Positions 44,296-53,729 of a stretch of DNA of 64,000 nucleotides are shown here, in pieces. Location: contig NZ_CP045732.1 in assembly GCF_016864235.1 (NCBI RefSeq), positions 1,302,001-1,366,000 of the forward strand, given 5' to 3'. The notes under the pieces were generated by a model. The model was given only the letters and a program-made list of their open reading frames with translations, did not search any database and had not been told where the DNA came from. How positions within the stretch are numbered: position 1 is the stretch's first letter; each line of letters starts with the position of its first letter. Source of the stretch: Legionella sp. MW5194. Lineage in GTDB: Bacteria; Pseudomonadota; Gammaproteobacteria; Legionellales; Legionellaceae. The position numbers were made by a program, and so were the translations under genes.

Positions 44296-46960
44296 GTTCT
44301 TTCTCCAGAAGGTGGCGTTGTGCTTTTTCAGATTTCTCAGTCATTAAGAGGGCAAGCAGGTAGCGAGGTGGAATGACGCGAAACAATCCTTGGTAGCGTG
44401 ACCCTAATAAAACTGCTTCTGCATACAAACCTTTTTGCGAATCAATATCTCTGATTAATGTTTCTTGCTGCGGTGTTAAGGATTTAAAGCGTTTCACATC
44501 AGTGATTTCTTTTTCATCTAGCCCCAATAAAATCCAGGTTTCAATTAACGATAAAATCTTTGCAGCCTTTTCAGAATTCATGTCGGTGACATTTTGGGTA
44601 ATCGCAACCAGCCAAAGCCCGAGTTTTCTGGCTACTTTGGCAACCAGTAAACATACGGTCACAACAGAAGGAATTTGAAATTGCAAATGCGATTCATCAA
44701 TAAAGAGGAAGGTTGGTCTGTTATCGTTCTGGGTGGCTTCTGCCATGGCTAATATTCTGGGTAACAACGACACCATAACCAAGGCCAGTTTTCCGGTATC
44801 ATCTTTAATGGCAGAAATATCAATATGAAAGATATCAAAATCACCTAAAGGCTCTGTTGGCACATTAAAGAAGCGTGATTTTGCGCTGTTAATGACATAA
44901 CTGTTTAATCGGTCGTGCATATCCAGAATCCGGTCTTTCTTGCGTGCAACTGTTTCTTTATCCAGCCTCCGTTGAAAGCTACTTACAATATGCTCAGTCA
45001 GCATTTGTGGTATGCCGTTATTAAATGAAGTTAGGATGGCATCAATTAATACTTCAATAAGCAGCGTTTCATCAGCCAAGGTAAATTGTTCTTCTTCCAG
45101 GGCATTAGCTTCCGTAATCATGGTACGTAAAGCCAAGGCAAGCTCTGCAAGGTATGCGCGAGAACCATCACCACAAGCCAAATCTTCTGAATTTGCAGGA
45201 TCTTTAAGATCCATGATTTTTTGAGCCATTAAAGCTGCTTGTTCCTCGCTTAAATTATCTGTAATTTCCGGAATGGCTTTATATGCTTCGCAAAATGGAT
45301 TTAGTGGAACGGCTTCCTCTTTCTTATTGCTCAATAATAATTGCTTGGTTTTTTTGCCATGGGCTTTGGCATGAATGAGCATCCGGTCAAATGAGTTTCC
45401 CATTTCAAAAAGCACCACACGGGCGTTTTTCATGGCGAGTAGTGATTGAATCATCCAACCTGTTAAAACTGACTTACCACCGCCAGAGTTGGCGAAAATC
45501 GCGCAATGAGAATTTTGGCTAATAAAATCATGGTGAAGTAAGTCAAAGAAAACAGGTTCACCTAAGCGGTTGAAAAAAGGAAAGCAGGGTAGATGCCTTG
45601 CGCCTTGGTTTCGGCCATAGACTGGAAGCAGAGCTGCAAGCTCCGTGGCATACATCAGGCGGTCAAAGCATAAGTACTTACGGGCATAGTGGGGATCGAA
45701 ATTAAACGGCAGGGCATTGAGCCAGGAATTTAAAGGGTGGATATCATAGCTGGAATGAATTAAGGGCATCTTTGCATCGTTGAAAATGGTATGTAGGTTT
45801 TTTTCTATAACCTGAGCTTGTTGCTCATCTTTGGCTTGATAAAAAACGGCCTGATTAACCCAGAACAGGCGATTGCCAGTACTTAATTCATTACGGGCTG
45901 TTTTTATATCATCTCTGACCTCTTGGGGTTTTAGGCTGGTTCCCACAATTCCTTTTTCTAATCGTGTTAAATGGGAATCAAGATTTTCATCATGGCTAAA
46001 GACGACTTGAATGGTGTAGATGCTTCCTTCTGGCAAAGTATCTAAAAGCGCATATCGGTGCTTAGGATTGGCTTGTTGTCTTTCTCGGGAGACTAAACCA
46101 ATAATGGGCGCTTCTTTTAAGCCATCAACATACAGGATTCTTTGTTTTCGGCCTTCAAAAATAAATCCTTGCTCATCGCTCTCAGGCGGGGAAAAGAATA
46201 TATTTTGCGCCAGATTAAAACCTGCGGGTATGGGATTAGGGTAGGGATATTGCTCCAAGATCTCATCGGCTGATCTAGGATTAAACCAGCGTATCCACCA
46301 CTGATAATAATCCTGGCCTGTAAGACGTTTGATTTCGAGGCCTGGCGAACGCAGTTTGGTTTCAATCTGACTGACTACTTCCTGATGTTCGAGAAGAATT
46401 TGCTCGCGGGGTAGAGTGGTTTGATGTAGTTGCCTATAAAACAATACTCGGATTCTTCGTCTGCGGCCACGATAAGGCACACCTGTTTTCGGATCGAGAA
46501 ATAAGCCTTCTGGCCTGGTCATTTTGTTGTAGAGATCTTGCAGGCGTTGTAAGTAATCTTGTGTTAGTGGATTTTCAACGAGTTGTTGTGGGATTTTGGA
46601 TTTAATATGATCGATAACGGGATCAAGGCAATATTCATCTTGAACAAACATTTGCATGACCCAAGGATCTATCGCATGAAGGGGAACTACTGTTGCAAAG
46701 GTATCGCGGATTTTATTAAAGACAGCGTGCAAGTATTCAGGCGAAGCTGCTTCGGCTTGAATATCACCTAGCTCAAACCCTGAACCTAAACTTTTTCCAT
46801 TAGCAAATAAAAACACTTGTTCTTGTTCGTTGAAATCAACAATGGCCAGCCTGTCAGCAAAAGAAGGTAAAGGATTGGCGTATTGCTTTTTAATGGTTTG
46901 TTCTTTTATAGCCTGGGGATTCATTTCCCCAAGCAACCAGTTAGATAATCGTTTCATCAT
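44207..46960 (-). CDS. Conjugative ATPase, VirB4/TraC type (PFL_4706)
   Basis: A 917-aa cytoplasmic ATPase that energises pilus assembly. Walker A FANSGGGKSVLTGW is near residue 490, Walker B RPTFLFIDESHLQF near residue 750, followed by KLGLWLVAITQNVTDM and IETWILLGLDEKEI. The length is typical of the TIGR03744 ICE family, larger than classical VirB4. GGAGG directly precedes the tandem ATG ATG; 46957 may be the true start. No damage seen. Confidence 0.93.
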   Translation of the reverse strand: MMKRLSNWLLGEMNPQAIKEQTIKKQYANPLPSFADRLAIVDFNEQEQVFLFANGKSLGSGFELGDIQAEAASPEYLHAVFNKIRDTFATVVPLHAIDPWVMQMFVQDEYCLDPVIDHIKSKIPQQLVENPLTQDYLQRLQDLYNKMTRPEGLFLDPKTGVPYRGRRRRIRVLFYRQLHQTTLPREQILLEHQEVVSQIETKLRSPGLEIKRLTGQDYYQWWIRWFNPRSADEILEQYPYPNPIPAGFNLAQNIFFSPPESDEQGFIFEGRKQRILYVDGLKEAPIIGLVSRERQQANPKHRYALLDTLPEGSIYTIQVVFSHDENLDSHLTRLEKGIVGTSLKPQEVRDDIKTARNELSTGNRLFWVNQAVFYQAKDEQQAQVIEKNLHTIFNDAKMPLIHSSYDIHPLNSWLNALPFNFDPHYARKYLCFDRLMYATELAALLPVYGRNQGARHLPCFPFFNRLGEPVFFDLLHHDFISQNSHCAIFANSGGGKSVLTGWMIQSLLAMKNARVVLFEMGNSFDRMLIHAKAHGKKTKQLLLSNKKEEAVPLNPFCEAYKAIPEITDNLSEEQAALMAQKIMDLKDPANSEDLACGDGSRAYLAELALALRTMITEANALEEEQFTLADETLLIEVLIDAILTSFNNGIPQMLTEHIVSSFQRRLDKETVARKKDRILDMHDRLNSYVINSAKSRFFNVPTEPLGDFDIFHIDISAIKDDTGKLALVMVSLLPRILAMAEATQNDNRPTFLFIDESHLQFQIPSVVTVCLLVAKVARKLGLWLVAITQNVTDMNSEKAAKILSLIETWILLGLDEKEITDVKRFKSLTPQQETLIRDIDSQKGLYAEAVLLGSRYQGLFRVIPPRYLLALLMTEKSEKAQRHLLEKEHDVLVAAEIMAKKLEQPKTTTNNRAYFYD

Positions 46961-46966
46961 GCCTCC

Positions 46967-47314
46967 TTAATACAGTTCTGATGCCAGGGCATATTGATTT
47001 TGTTTGTAAAGAAAAAAGCGTGTGGTATAGGCTGGTTTGATGATTTGTTCATCGCTGAGCTGAGCCACATGCGCAAAAATATGAATAGGCACTTCTGGAT
47101 TCGGCAGCTGCTTAAATTCTTCGTCTGAATCCTCAAATCGTACCTGTTGTATAACAGCCTTTTGTACAGGCTGCTGCATGCTTTGCTGATAGAGCTGGTT
47201 GACAGTTAAACCCTGCTCAGGAATGGCGCTTTGCGATATATTGGCGGTTGAACAAGCGCTCAAAGCCAGACTAGCGCAAAGCATTGTCAAAGTTCTTTTG
47301 TTGATGGTAACCAT
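46967..47314 (-). CDS. Conjugative transfer lipoprotein (TIGR03751 type)
   Basis: A 115-aa lipoprotein. The lipobox LALSAC is at residues about 15-20, followed by TANISQ and a C-terminal domain ending ALASELY. It probably anchors the outer-membrane core of the T4SS as VirB7/TraV does. The start ATG has GGGAGGG nine bases upstream and overlaps the VirB10-like gene by 44 bp. Confidence 0.83.
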   Translation of the reverse strand: MVTINKRTLTMLCASLALSACSTANISQSAIPEQGLTVNQLYQQSMQQPVQKAVIQQVRFEDSDEEFKQLPNPEVPIHIFAHVAQLSDEQIIKPAYTTRFFLYKQNQYALASELY

Positions 47315-48530
47315 AATCTAATACCCTCCCTTGGTGTTCTTTATCAATGGCTATGGTTTGACTGAAATGAAAACTGAATTGATTTGGTATAAAGCCTGAG
47401 TGGCTGCGGATGCTGGCTGGAACAAAAACCATATCGAAGCTGCCTTGTATTCTTTTCTCAAGCCAATCGGTGATTTTTTGGCTGCCCTCGTTGATGGCTC
47501 CACCAGCTGCAAAATGGGCTAAATCACCAGTAGGCGTGGCAATTGCAGAACCACCTTCAGCTTGATAACTCATTTGCCACTTGGATAAAGCATTGCCTGC
47601 CCCTTGAATACCGCCAGCAGCCATAAAAGCGGCTAAAACTCTGGGGGCATTAGTGATGTATTGTCCTTTAATGCAAGGATTGCCGAATTGGGTAGTTAGA
47701 TAACCAATGCTGTCATTGTTCACCAGCTCCGCAGAGCTTTTCATTTGTTCCTGACCAGCACTGACGAAATGTCCATCTTCAAAGACAAATAAAGCTGAGG
47801 TGACATAAGCACGGACGCAGCTGATATTATCGAGGAAAGAGCCTACGCCAATGGAATAACCGCTGATTTTCATACCAATGATTTCTTCCGGCAATTGCAT
47901 CCCATTGGCTGTCATTAAATCGCCACGGCTGACCATTGCGGTAAAAGGAAATAAGGGCTGCATCAGTTTGCCTTCAACAGGTACTTCACCCATTAGGGCA
48001 GACAAAAGCGTAACTTTGCTAAAGTCACTACCTGCCGGAATGGTATAGAAGGGTGTTTTGGTTGGAGCTTCTTCTTTAGTAGATGAGTCTTGGTCTGCAA
48101 ATATTTTTCCTTCAATAGGGGCTTTATCCAGCAATCCATCCAGATCTTTGATTTGGCCAGATACAGGAGCTTGAGTGCCTTCCATGGGATAAGATTGAGT
48201 TTGATGATCGGTAAGTGCTGAGAGCTTTTCTTTCAGCGTTTGCAATTCATCTTGTAGCGTATGGCTTGCTTCTTGTATGGGTTGCTTTAATTGTTTTTGC
48301 AGCGATTTATTCTCCTTGTGCATTTGTTCCAGCTTCTTTTCTGTTTCCAGAAGTCTTGCAGACACATCACGGATGTTGTCGTTGAATTGGCTGGTGATGG
48401 CTTCATGAAAATTGTTGGGATTAGGTGTGTCATCATGGATAGGCGTACTATGACGGCTATTGATAAGAATCATGACGACTGCAAAAACCACCGATCCAGC
48501 TAAGATTTTAATGCCTTTGTTTTTGTTCAT
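47271..48530 (-). CDS. ICE T4SS protein, VirB10/TraB type (PFL_4705)
   Basis: A 419-aa protein with one N-terminal membrane helix (ILAGSVVFAVVMILINS), a coiled coil of about residues 50-110 (LLETEKKLEQMHKENKSLQK), a linker and a C-terminal beta-barrel domain (VTLLSALMGEVPVEGKL, SGYSIGVGSFLDNISCVRAY, RIQGSFDMVFVPASI). This is the TraB/VirB10 architecture that spans both membranes. It overlaps its upstream neighbour by 4 bp. Confidence 0.85.
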   Translation of the reverse strand: MNKNKGIKILAGSVVFAVVMILINSRHSTPIHDDTPNPNNFHEAITSQFNDNIRDVSARLLETEKKLEQMHKENKSLQKQLKQPIQEASHTLQDELQTLKEKLSALTDHQTQSYPMEGTQAPVSGQIKDLDGLLDKAPIEGKIFADQDSSTKEEAPTKTPFYTIPAGSDFSKVTLLSALMGEVPVEGKLMQPLFPFTAMVSRGDLMTANGMQLPEEIIGMKISGYSIGVGSFLDNISCVRAYVTSALFVFEDGHFVSAGQEQMKSSAELVNNDSIGYLTTQFGNPCIKGQYITNAPRVLAAFMAAGGIQGAGNALSKWQMSYQAEGGSAIATPTGDLAHFAAGGAINEGSQKITDWLEKRIQGSFDMVFVPASIRSHSGFIPNQFSFHFSQTIAIDKEHQGRVLDYGYHQQKNFDNALR

Positions 48531-49303
48531 CGGCTGTACCTCGCATGTTGAGTAAGCGCTGTTGCAAAGGGTTGGTCGGAAACCACAAAGACAGTTGTGC
48601 TTTCATGTTGAGTCCGCGGAGGCAATTCACTTTTGGGATAGAAACTTGCGGTTTGCCAATGCCCCATGAGTTTTGAAAATTGCAGTTTCATGGGTTGATT
48701 CAGCAGGTTTTTCAAATCGACCGCAGTCACATAGAGACTACCGCCACGCCATGAAGCCAGAGGGTGAGCTTCAATGCTTGCTCCATAGAATAAGGGGATG
48801 GTTTTATTGGTTTGCATGGGCGAGCGATAAATACCCTCTGGAATATCTCTGACACGCTCTGGCGAGTACAAGGCTTGAATGGCAAAACGGGTGAGCTGTA
48901 TAGCATTGTATTCATATTGGCTTGCACTTGATTGATGGGTGACTTTGGGATCATCAATGAGGATTTCAATAGGAGTGGTATTAACGGCTTTCTCATTGGC
49001 TTTAAGATTCAGTATGACCACTTCGCCTTCGGGTAGGAGTTGCACAATCAAACGTGCATCGTTGAAGGTGTCTTTAGCCTTTAAATACAGACTGCCTTTT
49101 AATTTCAGAATATCTAAGTTGGTACTGAGCTGTTGATCAATGATTTTAATGGCCTGGGGAAATTGAACGAGCCTTTCTTTATTGATAGGTAATTCAATCG
49201 TTAAAGGGACTTTTTCCCAAACCAGATGTTCGCTTTGCAGCGCGTAGCTTACTTGCGTGAGCATAAAGCCAATTATTAATAATATGTGTTTAATGAGTTT
49301 CAT
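48527..49303 (-). CDS. ICE T4SS protein, PFL_4704 type (TraK/VirB9-like)
   Basis: About 258 aa from ATG 49303 (MKLIKHILLIIGFMLTQVSY, a signal peptide); the longer frame upstream lies inside the previous gene. It contains VWEKVPLTIELPINKERLVQ and EIPEGIYRSP-like RDIPEGIYRSPMQTNKTIPL, as in the DUF3438/TIGR03749 family. Probable secretin-like partner of the VirB10 homologue in the outer-membrane complex. Confidence 0.82.
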   Translation of the reverse strand: MKLIKHILLIIGFMLTQVSYALQSEHLVWEKVPLTIELPINKERLVQFPQAIKIIDQQLSTNLDILKLKGSLYLKAKDTFNDARLIVQLLPEGEVVILNLKANEKAVNTTPIEILIDDPKVTHQSSASQYEYNAIQLTRFAIQALYSPERVRDIPEGIYRSPMQTNKTIPLFYGASIEAHPLASWRGGSLYVTAVDLKNLLNQPMKLQFSKLMGHWQTASFYPKSELPPRTQHESTTVFVVSDQPFATALTQHARYSR

Positions 49304-49946
49304 GGGATTCCTCCGTATCGACCAATAAATCTTGTAAACGTTCTTCAGGACGGGTGTAGCCATCGAGGGCGAGTTGGAAAGGGTTGTGTAAACGAGACAA
49401 ATTGAGTTTGACCACACGTAGGTGATAGGCCACTACCTTGTCGGCAATCACCATACCGCTGTTGTCTTTCAGTCTTTGAGTAATGCGCAGGATTAATTTT
49501 ACCTCCCAGGTATCAGGACCAATTTTTCTAATATCTTGAGGCTCCATGAAACGATAGAGACTGGCTACTTGACTGCGGTCAAAGAGCTGCGCGTTTTTAT
49601 AAGCTCCCAGCGTTTCTCTGAGTAATTGTTCATGACGAGAGGTAAAATAATAATGAAAAACTTTGATATTTTGGTTAAATTCTTCTTTGCCTTTATTAGA
49701 CCAGGTGTATAGCGTTGGTATTAATGAGGACACAAATCCTTGCACATATTCATTAGGGATATCGCTTGCTTTCATTAAACCGCCATTGGCCGCCATATTA
49801 GGACTTAGCCAAAACTCATAGCGTTTGGGCATGGTCATGAGGTTAATGATTAAGGCTAAAACGATGGCTGATAACAGGCCGATAAAAGCCAGTAATAAAC
49901 GGTTATGATGCTGCAGGTTGTCGATTTTTTTCCAATATTCAAACAT
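49290..49946 (-). CDS. ICE T4SS protein, PFL_4703 type (TraE/VirB8-like)
   Basis: About 218 aa from ATG 49946, chosen because GGAGA lies five bases upstream. One membrane helix near residue 20-40 (LLLAFIGLLSAIVLALIINL), then a periplasmic domain with PKRYEFWLSPNMAANGGLMK and YVQGFVSSLIPTLYTWSN. This matches the DUF2895/TIGR03746 family, the inner-membrane VirB8/TraE equivalent. Overlaps its neighbours on both sides by 8-14 bp. Confidence 0.82.
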   Translation of the reverse strand: MFEYWKKIDNLQHHNRLLLAFIGLLSAIVLALIINLMTMPKRYEFWLSPNMAANGGLMKASDIPNEYVQGFVSSLIPTLYTWSNKGKEEFNQNIKVFHYYFTSRHEQLLRETLGAYKNAQLFDRSQVASLYRFMEPQDIRKIGPDTWEVKLILRITQRLKDNSGMVIADKVVAYHLRVVKLNLSRLHNPFQLALDGYTRPEERLQDLLVDTEESHETH

Positions 49947-50301
49947 GAGGCTCTCCAACAGATTTATTCTTTTGCCACTGTCCCTGATAATGAATCCAGG
50001 GCGAGTGTTTGAGCCTTAATCGCACCATCCATTGAATGGTTTTCTTCATCACATAACCATAAGGTTTGCCTGCTTTGATACGGGCGACTCCTTTTGGCCA
50101 TACGGTAATGGAGAGGATGAATCCAATCACAAAACCGATGCAGCCAGCGGCCAGCGGATACCCTGCCATTGTTCCTAAAAGGATAAAAAGCAGGGTGGTT
50201 ACTGGTGTTGTAGTAATGACAATCCAAAACAATTCACGCAGACTTAAGCCTTTCCAGGCTGGGAAGTCATGTGATAGATGGCGCGAAGAAGGCTGACTCA
50301 T
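49939..50301 (-). CDS. ICE T4SS protein, DUF3487 type (TIGR03750, TraL/VirB3-like)
   Basis: A 120-aa inner-membrane protein with two central helices (LFWIVITTTPVTTLLFILLG and AAGCIGFVIGFILSITVW) and a conserved GKPYGYVMKK after them. Position and layout match the TIGR03750 family, the VirB3/TraL counterpart. An AGGTGA site precedes the ATG. Confidence 0.82.
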   Translation of the reverse strand: MSQPSSRHLSHDFPAWKGLSLRELFWIVITTTPVTTLLFILLGTMAGYPLAAGCIGFVIGFILSITVWPKGVARIKAGKPYGYVMKKTIQWMVRLRLKHSPWIHYQGQWQKNKSVGEPHV

Positions 50302-50312
50302 AATTTCACCTC

Positions 50313-50678
50313 CTATATTTTGAACTTGGTAATCATGGTATAACCCACATAACCAGAAGCGATGCTAATGGCTAAATAGGTAATCCCCATTACGGCAAAA
50401 GTACCGAAGGCCACCATGGAACCTTCGTTCTTTTTGGATTCTTCAATACCGTGTTGTACCGTGGTAATGAACTTGATAAAGGTCACGACTGCGGTGATGA
50501 ACAGCAATAAGCCAAGACCCTGTTTGACGTAATTGCCTGTTACCGACATCATGCTTTTGGAACCGTCACCGATGTTGTCCGCATCAGAAATTTTAGGGAA
50601 CCAGTTATCTGCCAATAACACAGGGGCGTAAAAAAGATTGACAGCTCCCAGGTAGAGCATGCGAAGCGTTGTTTTCAT
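50313..50678 (-). CDS. ICE T4SS protein, PFL_4702 type (pilin-like, DUF2976)
   Basis: A 121-aa exported membrane protein: signal sequence MKTTLRMLYLGAVNLFYAPV then two helices (GLGLLLFITAVVTFIKFI and AVMGITYLAISIASGYVGY) with VQHGIEESKKNEGS between. Probable conjugative pilin or VirB2-like subunit in the TIGR03745 family. Overlaps the upstream gene by 4 bp (ATGA). Confidence 0.82.
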   Translation of the reverse strand: MKTTLRMLYLGAVNLFYAPVLLADNWFPKISDADNIGDGSKSMMSVTGNYVKQGLGLLLFITAVVTFIKFITTVQHGIEESKKNEGSMVAFGTFAVMGITYLAISIASGYVGYTMITKFKI

Positions 50679-50941
50679 GTTGTCTCCTTAACGAATAACA
50701 CTAAAATGAAAATCATCAGGCCAATGACAAGCCTGACCATTCGAGAGCCGAAGTTCAGCAAGTATCCTTGTTGCTGTTTTTCCTCGGCTCCCATCATGTG
50801 GTTGACGCACCACATCACCGCTAAAATCACCAGGCTTATGGCAATAAAACGGATACTGCTGGAAAAGACTTGGGCTGAGATGTTGTTGCTGGCTTGTTTG
50901 AATGTTGAAGCAAACATTCTCGCTATTTCGTCTTTACTCAT
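50675..50941 (-). CDS. ICE T4SS protein, PFL_4701 type (DUF3262)
   Basis: An 88-aa inner-membrane protein with two helices (IRFIAISLVILAVMWCVNHM and VRLVIGLMIFILVLFVKET) joined by GAEEKQQQG. The length and gene order match TIGR03758. Overlaps the RAQPRD gene by one base (TAATG). Confidence 0.82.
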   Translation of the reverse strand: MSKDEIARMFASTFKQASNNISAQVFSSSIRFIAISLVILAVMWCVNHMMGAEEKQQQGYLLNFGSRMVRLVIGLMIFILVLFVKETT

Positions 50942-51267
50942 TAGGGTTTCCTCACAAAATCCATTTCTAATGGTTTAATTTTTCGAGGGGCAATGATGGG
51001 CTGGTTGATATAGTCAATCAGCCCGTTGCGGATGTTTAGCAAGTCCTCTCTCAATCCTGCGTGATGTTGTCCTTGCAGATCTTCAAATCCTTCGATTTGA
51101 AATTGGATACGAGCGTTAGGTGTTATCTGTGTTTGCGCTTCATCAAGCAAAGGCATGATGGCGTTAATCTGATTAATAATGCGTACCAGTGTTTCATTCA
51201 AATCAGGGTTATTCGCTGAACATTGCAGGCTTATTATCATTAAGGTGAGGCATAGTATTCGTTTCAT
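50941..51267 (-). CDS. RAQPRD-family periplasmic protein
   Basis: A 108-aa exported protein (signal MKRILCLTLMIISLQCSA) with the helical RAQPRD-family tail LREDLLNIRNGLIDYINQP. The RAQPRD sequence itself has drifted in this copy. Conserved in ICE conjugation clusters; role unknown. Confidence 0.78.
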   Translation of the reverse strand: MKRILCLTLMIISLQCSANNPDLNETLVRIINQINAIMPLLDEAQTQITPNARIQFQIEGFEDLQGQHHAGLREDLLNIRNGLIDYINQPIIAPRKIKPLEMDFVRKP

Positions 51268-51276
51268 GGTTTCTCC

Positions 51277-51909
51277 CTATAAGTATTTCTTAAAGCGGCT
51301 GGCCGTCATGGCTACCATTAATCCCATCAACAAACTGACAGGCACAAAGACATAAGCAGGGGGGATGCTGACAGGCAGGGCAAGCCACAGCATGAGTAAA
51401 ATCACCAGTCCTTTTTTCAAATAGTGATTAAGCTTGTGGAACACATAAGAGGATTCACGACCTAAACAAGCAGTGCGTATTGCTCTTTGATTTAGGCCGT
51501 CAACCAGACCTGCAATCATGGTTAAAGCAAATAAGGGCAGGGCGGCGAATAGGATAATGAGTTTGATTAAAAGGCACTGGCTGCTTAATAAAAGGATCTG
51601 CAAGAATTGTTGTGATTTTTCGATTAAGTCCTTGGCAAGATCGTTGATGGCTAATTTATTTAAATAAGGAATGGTAAATGCCCAATCTGGTTTGGCATTT
51701 AAAGGAAGTGCTGCCAGCAGTGAGCCTTGATAAACAGGGGTAATAGCCTCTCTTTGAGTGTTTACAAGGGTATTCACTTTTTCAAAAGCAAAGGAGTAAC
51801 CATGCAGCAGCCATTGACTTAAAGCCCAGATAATAATCGCCAACCAACCTAAAAATAGTACTATGATTAACTGCATGGTCATTTGTCTTGAATATTGCTT
51901 TACTGCCAT
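51277..51909 (-). CDS. ICE T4SS membrane protein, PFL_4697 type (DUF4400)
   Basis: A 210-aa membrane protein with four helices (LIIVLFLGWLAIIIWALSQW, LIKLIILFAALPLFALTMIA, VILLMLWLALPVSIPPAYVF and a last short one) and the family hallmark GLVDGLNQRAIRTACLGRES followed by SYVFH. Function unknown but conserved in this cluster type (TIGR03747). Overlaps the upstream gene by 10 bp. Confidence 0.82.
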   Translation of the reverse strand: MAVKQYSRQMTMQLIIVLFLGWLAIIIWALSQWLLHGYSFAFEKVNTLVNTQREAITPVYQGSLLAALPLNAKPDWAFTIPYLNKLAINDLAKDLIEKSQQFLQILLLSSQCLLIKLIILFAALPLFALTMIAGLVDGLNQRAIRTACLGRESSYVFHKLNHYLKKGLVILLMLWLALPVSIPPAYVFVPVSLLMGLMVAMTASRFKKYL

Positions 51910-52331
51910 ACAGCCCCCTCAGCAATGATTAAGGGGTAATGTTGTTCGTGAAGGTATGCAAGCAATGGATCAACATTGACAGGCAGTAATGGTAGTTTGA
52001 ATTTATCTTGCAAAGCGACAATGGTTTCAAAGTCATTCACATTGGTAATGAATCCTGTGGCTTGCATGGATTTTAATTCTTCTTGATGCTGTTCTAACCA
52101 TTGAATGGACGATTTATCTGCACCTATGACAAACAAGGGCATGTTTAATAAATTGGTATCCAATGTTTTGCGACTGACTTTGCCTGCGTTGGCTTTGCTT
52201 TTGGCTGGTACGCCTATGGGGCTGGACAGATTTAATTTTAATGACGCATCACTTTGTGACAGGGTTAACGGAATGACATTCATGCTATGAACATTCAACG
52301 CGACCAATAGCAAGAGCAGAATCCTAATCAT
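51900..52331 (-). CDS. ICE T4SS protein, PFL_4695 type (DUF2859)
   Basis: A 143-aa exported protein (MIRILLLLLVALNVHS leader) with LLNMPLFVIGADKSSIQWLE and a thioredoxin-like C-terminal segment (LPVNVDPLLAYLHEQHYPLI). Matches TIGR03765 in length, order and motifs. Role unknown, perhaps periplasmic assembly. Its start overlaps the previous stop (TAATG). Confidence 0.8.
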   Translation of the reverse strand: MIRILLLLLVALNVHSMNVIPLTLSQSDASLKLNLSSPIGVPAKSKANAGKVSRKTLDTNLLNMPLFVIGADKSSIQWLEQHQEELKSMQATGFITNVNDFETIVALQDKFKLPLLPVNVDPLLAYLHEQHYPLIIAEGAVWQ

Positions 52332-53152
52332 TAAAATCTCCCTAAATCGACGACTTGCGAGTTTTTACCGTTGGCTATTAACAGTAATGGAGTTTGTTTC
52401 TTGGCAAGCGTTAAGCTTTCAAATTGTTGGTTGCCAGGGGTTAGGGTGATTTGTTGACTGGTTACTAATTGAATAGGGATCTGATGTCGATTCGCCCACA
52501 GTTGTATTGCGTTATTGTCCATATCCAGAAACAGCAGGTTAAGCTTTGTATTGGGAGTACGGTTAATCGCGTCAATAAGTTGGAGGACAATGGTAGTTAC
52601 TGCATCGTCAGGTTTGATAAATAAATAGAGTGTTTCACCTGTTTTTAATTGAATAGGTTGATGCGCATAGGGTGAGTAAGGTGAGGGATCAAAATCGCCA
52701 ACAACAGGTACATCTTTAAACAGTTCGTTATAGGCTTTGTAAAAAGCATTGTTCCAAGCGATATTTTGCGCCACTTTTTGCGCTTCCTGGTGAGCAGCCA
52801 AGCTGGCAAAATGTTCACGCTCCACATCATCTCTGGCGTTAAGTCCAAGGATATCAATTGGTGTCATGCGCAAGTCTTTATAATAAACGCCACTCCTGCT
52901 CTGCATTAATTGCAGATAGCGTTTTTCTTCTTTTTCATTTAATCCCCAGACTTTAGCTTCTTGCTTTTGAGCGTCATTTAGTTGGAAATCTTTTTCTTCG
53001 ATGACTTCATCATGAAACTCAGTAAGGCCTGCTTTTGCCAAGGCATTGTCGGCTTGTTGCATGGGTGAGGTGGCAATGCCAGGGATATACAAACCAGCGA
53101 TGGCTTGTTGCCCAAGTACTAATCCCATGGCTAAAGTAGATAGCTTAAGCAT
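52331..53152 (-). CDS. ICE T4SS protein, PFL_4693 type (TIGR03759)
   Basis: A 273-aa exported protein (signal MLKLSTLAMGLVLGQQAIAG). Middle block VWGLNEKEEKRYLQLMQSRS and IDILGLNARDDVEREHFASL are the family signature, with a thioredoxin-like C-terminal half (TKLNLLFLDMDNNAIQLWAN). First of the conserved T4SS block. Overlaps the neighbouring gene by 8 bp. Confidence 0.83.
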   Translation of the reverse strand: MLKLSTLAMGLVLGQQAIAGLYIPGIATSPMQQADNALAKAGLTEFHDEVIEEKDFQLNDAQKQEAKVWGLNEKEEKRYLQLMQSRSGVYYKDLRMTPIDILGLNARDDVEREHFASLAAHQEAQKVAQNIAWNNAFYKAYNELFKDVPVVGDFDPSPYSPYAHQPIQLKTGETLYLFIKPDDAVTTIVLQLIDAINRTPNTKLNLLFLDMDNNAIQLWANRHQIPIQLVTSQQITLTPGNQQFESLTLAKKQTPLLLIANGKNSQVVDLGRF

Positions 53153-53729
53153 GGCTCACCTCATGTTGATTTAAGCGAACCAGTACATGGGCTTTATCCG
53201 CGTTTTCAAATTCTATGATTTGCTTAGCAAAATCGATTTCAAAAACTGTCCAACCAGCTAACGTATCGCCTTTTTCTAATGCTTGAGTTTTGTAGTGGTA
53301 AGCAATGGATGCAACGGGTATTTCCTGGATGCTGTCTATGCTTAATACCTTAAAGGGCAGTTGACTTGCAGAGAGCATTTTCACAGGTTGCTTTTTCTCA
53401 TCTAAGTGGCGTAATAAATCCGTAATACCTTCGAGTTGTTTTTTAATTGCACCTTGTTCTGTAGTGAATATTTCACCTAATTGATGATCGTCTTTATTTT
53501 TCAGTTGCTGGATGAAGTTATTTAATTGGTTGAGGTTTTGGGTAATTGGCGATAAATCAGGTTGTTCTACAGGTTGTTTTAATTGTGTTTGAATAGATGT
53601 GAGTTGTTCGCCAAGGATATTTAGCTCATTATGATTTGCAGGCGATTGATTTTTTGCACATACAAAAGTAATTAATAAAACATTTAAAACAAGCAGGCTA
53701 AGCCATTTAACATCCAGATACTTTTTCAT
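53145..53729 (-). CDS. Hypothetical single-pass membrane protein
   Basis: A 194-aa protein with an N-terminal helix (WLSLLVLNVLLITFVCA), a helical linker rich in Q/L (about residues 30-115) and a small C-terminal domain (QLPFKVLSIDSIQEIPVASI, then GDTLAGWTVFEIDFAKQIIE). The domain resembles the PilP-like end of assembly proteins, but I do not name it. It is coupled to both neighbours by ATGA and 8-bp overlaps. Confidence 0.68.
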   Translation of the reverse strand: MKKYLDVKWLSLLVLNVLLITFVCAKNQSPANHNELNILGEQLTSIQTQLKQPVEQPDLSPITQNLNQLNNFIQQLKNKDDHQLGEIFTTEQGAIKKQLEGITDLLRHLDEKKQPVKMLSASQLPFKVLSIDSIQEIPVASIAYHYKTQALEKGDTLAGWTVFEIDFAKQIIEFENADKAHVLVRLNQHEVSHA